From positions 1 through 26,561 of the IMG/VR virus record IMGVR_UViG_3300021961_000537: 26,561 nt of DNA. One strand, written 5' to 3'. The notes beneath the pieces were generated by a model, which searched no databases, was not told the origin of the DNA, and saw only the letters and a list, made by a program, of their open reading frames with translations. Each line of letters begins with the position of its first letter. Position 1 is the stretch's first letter. Below are positions 1 to 8,046 of this stretch, one piece after another. A program made the translations under genes and the position numbers. The stretch comes from a virus.

Positions 1-3000
1 ACCAACACCGTAGTTGTAGAATACTTACTAACATTTCTTACAATGCGCCCTCTATTCAATGTAGCAGTTACTTCAGCGTCAATACCATCTCCTTCAATTG
101 TAACTGTAGGAGCACTAGTATATCCTGAACCTGGGTTAGTCAATGTAATGCCGGTGATTGCTTCACCTACAATAGTAGCAGTTGCTGTTGCCTGCACACC
201 ACCAAGAGGAGGTGCATCTATAGTGACTGTAGCACTGCTATATCCAGATCCGCCATCAACGATAGTAAAGTCAAATCCATTAATATAGTTGCCCATTGTA
301 AATCCAGTACCGGTACTGAAACCTGTAAAGTCCATCCAATCGTGATTTTCGTTCTTAGCGGTGATTGTATAATCTCTATTTGTTCTAAACACACAGCGAT
401 TAATTCTAAACATCAAATCTTCTGACTGGTGTGCAGTCCAAGTTCTGTTGTTTGCAGAAGTAAACAGAATACCTGAAGCTGCCTGCTTACTAATTACTCT
501 GCTTGTGCCGACATTGTTCTGTCCTAATTCAGCAATCCAAACTTTGTAATTGGGATCATCTGCATCTGGAATAGGAACAATACAATATTCTTTATCTGCT
601 TCTAAAAATACTGGTGTTGGGAATCTAAATGTAGTTGCTTTAAAAGAAACCTCACCGTTAGATGCTGTTGTAGAAATATTACAGTCGCTTCTAGTTTTAT
701 GTACAGACCCGCCAGGTATTACTGTAGGTCCTGGATATCCGTTAATTACTTCTCTGAGTTCTAATGTGATGCCATGGTTATCGCTTTCTTTTGAAATTGA
801 TTTGAAGAAAAGATCTACAGAAGAAACATACATACCGCCAACCATACCTTCTACTGTAAATGTCTGAGCCATTGGGTCACCGTAGCCACAGAATCCACCG
901 TACATACCAGCATCATAATAATAATACTTCATCATCAGCTCTGCTTCAGCAATTTGAACCTCAATATCAAGATCGGTGTAAATTGGCTCGAATGTAATTG
1001 CAGTATCGGTACTAATATCAAAGTTGTTACTTTGTGATAACACAGCTCCCTGAGATGTAGTACCATATGATAATGCAGTATTGTTTAAAGTATCAATGAC
1101 TTCTTGTGTAGACCAACCAGCAGCTGCAGCAGAAGCAATAGCTGTATCTGTAACTATAGATATACCGGGATTGTTAGATACCACATTAGGAGTTGAATTG
1201 TAATAACCGTAACCATATGGATTGTACGTACTAATATAATCTACTCTAACGTCTTCCACTGTCCAGCTTCTTTTTTCTACAGGGTCGCCTATAATCTGTA
1301 CAGGGTCTTTAACAACAATAGGACCTTCTACTTGTTTCTTAGCAGGTTGTGGCGCTTTAATTCTGTCATACTCTACTCTTTTACTCACAACAGTGTCGCC
1401 GCCATAGAAAGTAGCACTCGCAGTTGAAGAACTAGAGTAAGAATTTGTTCCAGATACCATAATACTTACAGGGCCTGCATTAAACTCACCCTCATTAATA
1501 TTGAGAGATCCTTGACAGTTTCCGTTGCTGTCAGTAGTAACACTTCCCTTAGAAATACCACCCGCTGTGACAGAGTGAATTGCATTAGGAGCTAATCCTG
1601 AACACACAAAATTAATAGTTACAGGTCTAATCTTAGCGACAATAGTTGTATTAACTGTCTTTTCGCCCACTGTAACAATGATATCCTCAGGTAAATTACC
1701 GGCATATGTTGAATACCCTGTTTCATATCCTGTTTCTATCTTATTAGAAGTAGTTTGTTCATAAGCTGTCCAGGTAGTAAACGTAGTATATATGTTAGCT
1801 ACTTCATAATAGTCATACCCATTTTCACCCCACCCGGCATTGCCGTATTCAGTTCCGGCAAATGTCTCGCTATAGCCTGTTTGATCTTCCCATGACTTGG
1901 TAGATTCTTGTATATCGAGGTTGACTTGTGTCCAGCCATCCCAAGTTACGTTCCAAGCATCATCGTAATTGAATTGATCGTAATTACCTGTTTTGTTGTT
2001 GTATGTTGGCTCTACATATGTAGTGTCATGCCATCTATCTTCTTCAGGATCAATATTCATATTGCCCGAATAGTGAACAACAGGAGGACTTACTCTTTCA
2101 CAGGCTTGTGCCGAAGCTGACCACGCATAACCGCCTGGACAAGCAGGAGGAACACAATTCGCTTGATCAGAATCTAGAACATAAGGAGAAATACAAGTAG
2201 GCGTAGGATCCGGGTCAGGTGATGCTACTGGTGTTGTGCTAGTATCATTGATAGTAATGCTAGTAGATGCCCCTGCTGAAAAACCTAAACTATCTGTGCT
2301 ATCTAATGTTAGAACTAAAGTTTCAGTGCCTTCAGTATAAGCATCATTTGCTATTTGAAAACTAGCAGTAAGATTATCTGGCACAGTGAACGTACCTGAT
2401 AAAGAACCACTATCTAAATCAGAAGTAGATATTCCTGTAACCGTCCAGCCCACTGTTGTTTCAGGATCAGAGCCGATTGCTTCTAGTATGACACTGACGG
2501 TTCCGCCTTCGTCTACAGCAGAGTCGCTTCTTATCAAACGATAAACAGGCGGTGGTGGCGTTGGCGGCACCCAATCTTCTTCTTCTGGGTTTGGAGTAGG
2601 TTCAGGATCCGGTTGAGGAGGAATAGGTACGGGTACGGGTTCTGGATCTACAATGATTTCTGGCTCGACCTCAACTTCTTCCCCGGTGTCATCTATAACA
2701 ACCGGAGGATCTTCTTCTTTGATAACTTCAATCGGTTTAGCAGGATCAGGAGTATTGTCGTATAATAATTCAATTACAATAGAATTCGCTTTACTGGCCT
2801 GTAACTGTTCAGCATATACCAGTTCCTGGAAAGGAATATGAAACACTCCTTTTGATTGAGCGCCTTCTTGGTCATCTCCTGTGTATATCACTTTGAAATC
2901 TAGCGTATCATCAGTAAAATAAGATCTAAGTTCTTGTTTGCCTACATCAATGGCCGCTCTAAAGTCTGGATTATTTACAGCAGCTACACTGTGCCCTCTG

Positions 3001-5912
3001 AAAGCATCTACTAGTAGACCATTTTTAAATCTTTCGGTAATACCATCGTCTGCAAAGAATTTAGCATCTTTCGCTTCTCTTTCTAACATGGAAAGAGAGG
3101 TATAATATTCTAAGTTTTTGATTCTCTTTTCAAGAGCGCTAATATCCCTCATTGTATATCTAGGATTCTCTACCTGAGAAACTTTAATACCCATGTCAGG
3201 TCTATTGTAAATTTTAGCAGCGTTAGATGCCAATGAAGGATAAGGAGGCATAATGAAAGTAGCAAGTGTCATCATTTGAACACTTTCTACAGCAGGTATT
3301 TTTACACTTTCAGACTGTGGTCCAGTGATTACACGGAACTCGCCTTTTGCATCTAGAACAACCCTTGCACCCTGTGCTAAGTAAGAATCCATATCTGTTT
3401 GGAATTGTTCGACCGGAACAGGGTTAGTTAAACCTGCGCCTTTGTCAATTATAGCTATAGAGCCTGGGTTAACAGTAGCAGCCGCAATAGCAGTTGTGAT
3501 TTCTCCTGCTGTGGGTTCTTCACTGGGGTTGCCCGCCGCAGCTATAGCAGCAGTGTTAGAAACATAAGGTCTAAAGTCAATAGCGTTTCTTAGATCATAC
3601 ACACCGTTTTTCTGAGAAGAATATACCGGAACTTCTTCTGTCTTGATTCCTGCGAGTCCTGTGTCATCTACAGGATAGGAATCAATACAAGCAAAAGTAG
3701 GACCGGACACTGTTCTGCTAAAGTAATCTAGATTAATTAACAAGTAAGAATAAGTAGATAAATCTAATGTACTACTTGCTTTTTTCTTAATGCTAGCAAA
3801 ACCGTAATAGTTATCTCGTTGACCATTGTCTATTCTAAATTGATTAGTAACATCAATTGCACCTGTTGTGTAATCAGAATTAGAAGATGCTGTAATACTT
3901 CTTATTTTAAATACATCTGAAACGCCTAAATTATATTCACCGGAAGTTCCGGATAAGTTAGTATTGGTGTCAATCTTTACATATTGATTTGTTATACAAG
4001 TTTTTGCTATAGGAGCAGTATTAGATACTATCGTTGTTAAGTAAGCTCTAAGGTTTAATCCTCCAGATGCAGCGCCGCCCAAGTTTATAGTAACTGTAGA
4101 AGAAGTAGTAGAAACTGTAGCTGATGTTAAATCAATGTGCTCGCCAGCTGATATATTATTAGTACCAACAACAATATCATCCTTTGAAACTAATACCATA
4201 CCTGCAGTTATTTCTGTAGGGGAAGGAGATGAGCTGAATGGGAAACTTTCATTACCTGAAACCGAAAGTGTTACTATACCATTAGATCCCAATTGTACGT
4301 CAAACTCTTTTGTGTAACTAAAAGAATAATCGTATGAAGGTGAGCTTCCTGTTTTTAAAGACTTAACAAAAGTCTTGGGAAGTTTCCATAAAAATCTATT
4401 AAAGTTGGACTCGTATACAAAAGCATTGCCGTCATCATTAAGAACTATGTCAGCAAATCCGTCAGCGTCAGTTTGATCGTAATAAACACTTCTTACGTTT
4501 TTGAATTCTCCGGACTCCATTTTAATATCATATAGATACATTCTATATTTAGCAGAAGCAGTACCTGCAGTTCCGGATTCAAGAACAATATGTCTAACTT
4601 TGGCTGTACCCACTCTGCTTCCAGTAACCGCATAAGTACCAGTGTCACTGTATTTTCCACCACTTACTCTGTCTTGTGCAGCAGAATATAATGTTACTGG
4701 ATTGCCGCCGTCTACGTCCCAAACACCACAAAATTCATCTACTTCTATATAGTTTCCATATGAAGTGGTAACAGTAGCATCAACACTTGTTATTGTATCT
4801 GTAGGTTTATCTACAGCTATTAACTGAGCAGCTTTTAATTCTCTCAAGTAACCTGCAACATTTGCTTTACCTGGTTCTACGAATACTGCCAGTTTAGTAG
4901 CATCGCCGCCGTTAGCTGCTGAAAACACGCCGCCATTTTCACCATCATTTAAGTGTTCTTTTAATGAAACAAGTAATCCATTTACAATGTAATTACCATT
5001 AGCTTCGTATGCTCTCTTAGCTATTTGATCGCTTAGTTGTCCTAAAGAATCTATTTTAGTTCTAGTCCTAATAATGTTACCGTACTGGAATTCAGCATAT
5101 GTAAAGAAATTATCAGGGATAGATACATTAAAAGCATAAGAAGCTAAGCTTGCTGTTACTTTATATCTGTCTGCACCGGGAGCATTAAAGTTATAAGTTC
5201 CTCTAGCAGGATCTAAAAGAGTATTGTCATCATTAGACTGTACAATAGATTCTGCAATAACAAACCCTATTTTTGCTCTGATTGCTGCACTGTAAGGATG
5301 TACATAAGTAGATATTTTTTCAGTTCTTAAAAACTGACCCTTAGCATATATGATGCCAGGAGAAAGCTGTATTTTAGTTGTAGATCCAAAATACCTATCA
5401 CCTATGGTAGAGCCTTCTCTTGCATTAACTTGAAAGGTTTTTCCTCGGTAATTGCCATTGCTAGTAACAGTTAAAATTTCGTCCGCTTGGAAATTTCTAG
5501 TAGCGCTATTTCCAAAAGAGGTGTATGCGAGATACAAAGTTTTCATGTTAGGAGCAGATGTGGTTAGACCAGATCTGACATCTACAATAGTAGCTACAAG
5601 TCCAGACTCTCCGGTTACTTCTTCTCCAATAAAGTTTACTAGCTGATTGTTATTAAGGGTAACGCCGTCATCATCTACGTCCTCAATTTTAACATAGTCT
5701 ACAAGAGAAATGCTTTCCTCACAGCCAGATATAATTGCACCTTCTTTTAATGTGAAGCTTCCAAGGTTCGATAACTGATCTTGCAAAGTGGTTTGCAGCT
5801 GGGTAAGCTCTCTGGCTTGTACTGCCACACCTGGTTTGAACAAGATCCTGTTATAGTTCTTTTCAGGATCAAAGTTATCAAAATACGGATCAATGTTTAA
5901 ATTAAGCGACAT
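1..5912 (-). CDS. Giant DUF4815-like virion/tail-fibre protein (3' end beyond window)
   Basis: The frame is open from an ATG at 5912 (good AGGAA Shine-Dalgarno, 11 bases after the gp8 stop) to the window edge, giving about 1970 residues with no stop. The N-terminus (NIDPYFDNFDPEKNYNRILF, then KPGVAVQARELTQLQT) matches the DUF4815-type start of large cyanophage structural proteins. In order I see: the DUF4815-like region (about 1-560); further structural sequence; a Pro/Glu-rich hinge (about 1085-1117); a Calx-beta-like domain (about 1118-1217, with DEGGTVSV and EGTETLVLTL motifs); a short Cys/Pro stretch; a Tyr/Thr/Trp-rich low-complexity region (about 1290-1390); a YYYYDAGMYGG segment leading to a conserved 'DPMAQTFTV' jelly-roll-like domain (about 1660-1840); and C-terminal GxGY repeats (about 1870-1960). 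It lies directly after gp8, where T4 has gp9/gp10, so it probably forms peripheral baseplate or fibre structure. The exact role is inferred. The length is a minimum. Confidence 0.85.
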   Translation of the reverse strand, partial: MSLNLNIDPYFDNFDPEKNYNRILFKPGVAVQARELTQLQTTLQDQLSNLGSFTLKEGAIISGCEESISLVDYVKIEDVDDDGVTLNNNQLVNFIGEEVTGESGLVATIVDVRSGLTTSAPNMKTLYLAYTSFGNSATRNFQADEILTVTSNGNYRGKTFQVNAREGSTIGDRYFGSTTKIQLSPGIIYAKGQFLRTEKISTYVHPYSAAIRAKIGFVIAESIVQSNDDNTLLDPARGTYNFNAPGADRYKVTASLASYAFNVSIPDNFFTYAEFQYGNIIRTRTKIDSLGQLSDQIAKRAYEANGNYIVNGLLVSLKEHLNDGENGGVFSAANGGDATKLAVFVEPGKANVAGYLRELKAAQLIAVDKPTDTITSVDATVTTSYGNYIEVDEFCGVWDVDGGNPVTLYSAAQDRVSGGKYSDTGTYAVTGSRVGTAKVRHIVLESGTAGTASAKYRMYLYDIKMESGEFKNVRSVYYDQTDADGFADIVLNDDGNAFVYESNFNRFLWKLPKTFVKSLKTGSSPSYDYSFSYTKEFDVQLGSNGIVTLSVSGNESFPFSSSPSPTEITAGMVLVSKDDIVVGTNNISAGEHIDLTSATVSTTSSTVTINLGGAASGGLNLRAYLTTIVSNTAPIAKTCITNQYVKIDTNTNLSGTSGEYNLGVSDVFKIRSITASSNSDYTTGAIDVTNQFRIDNGQRDNYYGFASIKKKASSTLDLSTYSYLLINLDYFSRTVSGPTFACIDSYPVDDTGLAGIKTEEVPVYSSQKNGVYDLRNAIDFRPYVSNTAAIAAAGNPSEEPTAGEITTAIAAATVNPGSIAIIDKGAGLTNPVPVEQFQTDMDSYLAQGARVVLDAKGEFRVITGPQSESVKIPAVESVQMMTLATFIMPPYPSLASNAAKIYNRPDMGIKVSQVENPRYTMRDISALEKRIKNLEYYTSLSMLEREAKDAKFFADDGITERFKNGLLVDAFRGHSVAAVNNPDFRAAIDVGKQELRSYFTDDTLDFKVIYTGDDQEGAQSKGVFHIPFQELVYAEQLQASKANSIVIELLYDNTPDPAKPIEVIKEEDPPVVIDDTGEEVEVEPEIIVDPEPVPVPIPPQPDPEPTPNPEEEDWVPPTPPPPVYRLIRSDSAVDEGGTVSVILEAIGSDPETTVGWTVTGISTSDLDSGSLSGTFTVPDNLTASFQIANDAYTEGTETLVLTLDSTDSLGFSAGASTSITINDTSTTPVASPDPDPTPTCISPYVLDSDQANCVPPACPGGYAWSASAQACERVSPPVVHYSGNMNIDPEEDRWHDTTYVEPTYNNKTGNYDQFNYDDAWNVTWDGWTQVNLDIQESTKSWEDQTGYSETFAGTEYGNAGWGENGYDYYEVANIYTTFTTWTAYEQTTSNKIETGYETGYSTYAGNLPEDIIVTVGEKTVNTTIVAKIRPVTINFVCSGLAPNAIHSVTAGGISKGSVTTDSNGNCQGSLNINEGEFNAGPVSIMVSGTNSYSSSSTASATFYGGDTVVSKRVEYDRIKAPQPAKKQVEGPIVVKDPVQIIGDPVEKRSWTVEDVRVDYISTYNPYGYGYYNSTPNVVSNNPGISIVTDTAIASAAAAGWSTQEVIDTLNNTALSYGTTSQGAVLSQSNNFDISTDTAITFEPIYTDLDIEVQIAEAELMMKYYYYDAGMYGGFCGYGDPMAQTFTVEGMVGGMYVSSVDLFFKSISKESDNHGITLELREVINGYPGPTVIPGGSVHKTRSDCNISTTASNGEVSFKATTFRFPTPVFLEADKEYCIVPIPDADDPNYKVWIAELGQNNVGTSRVISKQAASGILFTSANNRTWTAHQSEDLMFRINRCVFRTNRDYTITAKNENHDWMDFTGFSTGTGFTMGNYINGFDFTIVDGGSGYSSATVTIDAPPLGGVQATATATIVGEAITGITLTNPGSGYTSAPTVTIEGDGIDAEVTATLNRGRIVRNVSKYSTTTVL

Positions 5913-5923
5913 TTATTTTATTC

Positions 5924-7579
5924 CTAGAAGTTTACAATTACCTTAATAGTTTCAGCCTGATCTACTGACCTAGTTACCGGCGCACGGTTTTCAATGTATA
6001 TAACTTCTCCTGTTGCAATACTTACTTCAGGATTAGCGATACTATTTATATTAGCTACTACAACACTATTGCCTGTAGATGTATTTGTCCAGTTTCCATT
6101 GTCCAATGAAATTAGAGGAACGATGGGTAACAAATAAACTTGATAGGCAGCTGTTCCAGTATCATCAATTCTTATTTGTGATACAATAAACTCTCCGCCG
6201 TCTGGTGTGGTGATTATACTGTCGTACCCATTATCTGTGTTTAAGAAATCTGAAGTATCATCAGTATAAACTACAAATGCTGCAGTGGCAGTTCTACCAG
6301 TCCATATACCTGTTCCACCATACCGGCGAAAATTCTTCGCTAAACCTATCTGTCTAAAATCATTATCTAAAACTAAATCTTCGTTGTCCTTGTCATATAT
6401 TGTAGTTACAATACCCACAGTAGAAGAATAAAATCCTCTTACAACATTAGCACCGTGTCCTTCCACCGGAGAAACAATAGCTCTAGCTGCAAAATCTGTG
6501 CCTGTTCCTCCGACTTGTGTTATAGAAACATTAGCATATGTATACCCTGACCCAGCATTTGTAATATCTATAGAAGTTACTATACCGCCGACTACTACTG
6601 CATCAGCTGTAGCTCCAGTACCGTCGCCAGTAATTACAACGCTAACGTCATTTTGAGCGTACCCAGAACCTGGAGTAGTTATTACAACCCTGTCAAGCGT
6701 GCCTGGGATAGCGGCCGCTTCTACTGCTGCTTGTAAAGCTGGAAGTGAATCCGGTTCTCCTAGTGTAACAGTAGCCTCAGCCCCTGTACCGTCACCGACG
6801 AATTCTACAATAGCAAAAGAATATCCAGACCCCTGAGATGTAATGGTAATACTGTCTACTTCACCGCTACTATTAATAGTACAAGTAGCACCAGCATCAA
6901 CACCATCACCGTTAATAATAACTTCAGGTGCTGAAGTGTAACTACCACCAGCAGTAATAGTAAGACCGTCTACAACACCATTAACATCAAATTGCGGATT
7001 GCCTGTAAGTTTTCTAACAGGCATCCAGTTATCATCTAAAAATTTAGTTTGATCTGCTGCTGATATCTCACACATAAATTTCCATTTATAACCGTCTTGA
7101 TTGTCAGCGTCGTGTTCAAAAGGAATTGGTCCAGTGCCTTCAGGTTTGGTAGTGCTCAGTGAATTATTGTTATTATCTAAACAGAGGTATACACGCATAT
7201 CACTAGTAAGGACATAGAAGTTTGCATCTGCAAGATTTGTAGCTTCTGAATGAGCAGGATTATCAGAAGAATAAGCATCGTCATAAGGATCATATACAGT
7301 TTCCTGACTTACATCCCAGTCTATTCTTCTAATTAAATGACAAGTATCAGCAGAAGTCAGTCTTTGCATAAAAAGAATATTTCTTCGATATTGATTAATA
7401 TATGCGTTAGAATCTATACCAACTTCCGGCGAACTCTCATCAGCTAAACCGGTTTCTGGATTAATCCAAGAATCGGTTTTTCCGATAGTGTAGTAATAGT
7501 AGTCGTTGGCATTTTGAATATCCCTATGAAAGGATCTAGCCAGCTCTACTCTTCCTGATCTTGTCAATAAAAGTGACAT
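5924..7579 (-). CDS. 8: gp8 baseplate wedge protein, enlarged by GxGY repeats
   Basis: This 551-residue protein is recognised as T4 gp8. The N-terminal part carries the gp8 signatures YYTIGKTDSW (about 28-37), RRIDWDV (about 84-90) and DGYKWKFMCEI (about 162-172). The C-terminus GEVIYIENRAPVTRSVDQ closely parallels the end of T4 gp8 as I remember it (GEMIYMENRPPIIMAMDQ). T4 gp8 is about 334 residues; the extra length here is mainly residues about 204-375, a run of GxGY/GDGTGA beta repeats placed between the conserved halves. In T4, gp8 is a wedge subunit that binds gp7 and gp10. The start is ATG at 7579 with a TAAGGTA Shine-Dalgarno. It lies between a small structural gene and the giant protein in the same leftward operon. 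Confidence 0.87.
   Translation of the reverse strand: MSLLLTRSGRVELARSFHRDIQNANDYYYYTIGKTDSWINPETGLADESSPEVGIDSNAYINQYRRNILFMQRLTSADTCHLIRRIDWDVSQETVYDPYDDAYSSDNPAHSEATNLADANFYVLTSDMRVYLCLDNNNNSLSTTKPEGTGPIPFEHDADNQDGYKWKFMCEISAADQTKFLDDNWMPVRKLTGNPQFDVNGVVDGLTITAGGSYTSAPEVIINGDGVDAGATCTINSSGEVDSITITSQGSGYSFAIVEFVGDGTGAEATVTLGEPDSLPALQAAVEAAAIPGTLDRVVITTPGSGYAQNDVSVVITGDGTGATADAVVVGGIVTSIDITNAGSGYTYANVSITQVGGTGTDFAARAIVSPVEGHGANVVRGFYSSTVGIVTTIYDKDNEDLVLDNDFRQIGLAKNFRRYGGTGIWTGRTATAAFVVYTDDTSDFLNTDNGYDSIITTPDGGEFIVSQIRIDDTGTAAYQVYLLPIVPLISLDNGNWTNTSTGNSVVVANINSIANPEVSIATGEVIYIENRAPVTRSVDQAETIKVIVNF
6043..6050 (-). promoter_or_regulatory. Possible internal late promoter (TATAAATA) inside gp8
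   Basis: An exact TATAAATA box reads leftward within the last 130 bases of gp8, about 130 bases before the start of the giant gene. T4-type late promoters need little beyond this box, so it could give extra transcripts of the giant gene. In AT-rich coding sequence it could equally be chance. Confidence 0.3.
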
Positions 7580-7588
7580 CTACTTACC

Positions 7589-8029
7589 TTAAGAAATAGT
7601 AATAGTCCAAGTAATAGTCATTGTGTCTGCAGCACCCTTGTTAATTACAGAGTAAGTTACACGACAAAGCATATCACCGGCAGAAGAAGCATTAAAGATA
7701 CCTGCTTCTGTTAAAGATGCTGTACCTACCCCTGCACCAAAAGTAGCAACGTATGCTACACTGTTATCAGTTGCGGTTGTAGAATCAAGAACAACACGAG
7801 CTGATTCACTACCCAATCCTGTATTAGCAGCTACAGGTGCAGTTGCACCGGTTCCAATTGCCATGTGTGACATTACTGAAGAAGCTGTGCCTGCCATGCG
7901 AGACGCAATAAAGTCTAGGCCAGTATCAACGACTAGATTAGATATGTGACGCTCATCTTTAATGTTGCCGTCTGTATCATAAACTACTACGTCTACTTTA
8001 CCGGTCACATTTAATTTTTTATTAAACAT
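7589..8029 (-). CDS. Small conserved phage structural protein
   Basis: This is a 146-residue protein between gp7 and gp8, with a GGAGAT Shine-Dalgarno 8 bases before the ATG. Visible patterns are 'SNLVVDTGLDFIASRMAG' (about 26-43), 'MSHMAIGTGATAPVAANTGL' (about 52-71), 'LTEAGIFNASSAGDMLCR' and a C-terminal 'NKGAADTMTITWTITI'. I know this layout (a loss-of-symmetry 'IGTG' loop, an 'EAGIF' strand and a Trp-containing last strand) from small structural proteins common in marine and enterobacterial phage tail regions. It is probably an all-beta virion protein. Its location between two wedge genes suggests a baseplate or fibre-attachment part, but I cannot name a T4 counterpart. Confidence 0.75.
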   Translation of the reverse strand: MFNKKLNVTGKVDVVVYDTDGNIKDERHISNLVVDTGLDFIASRMAGTASSVMSHMAIGTGATAPVAANTGLGSESARVVLDSTTATDNSVAYVATFGAGVGTASLTEAGIFNASSAGDMLCRVTYSVINKGAADTMTITWTITIS

Positions 8030-8046
8030 TTAAAATATCTCCAAAT

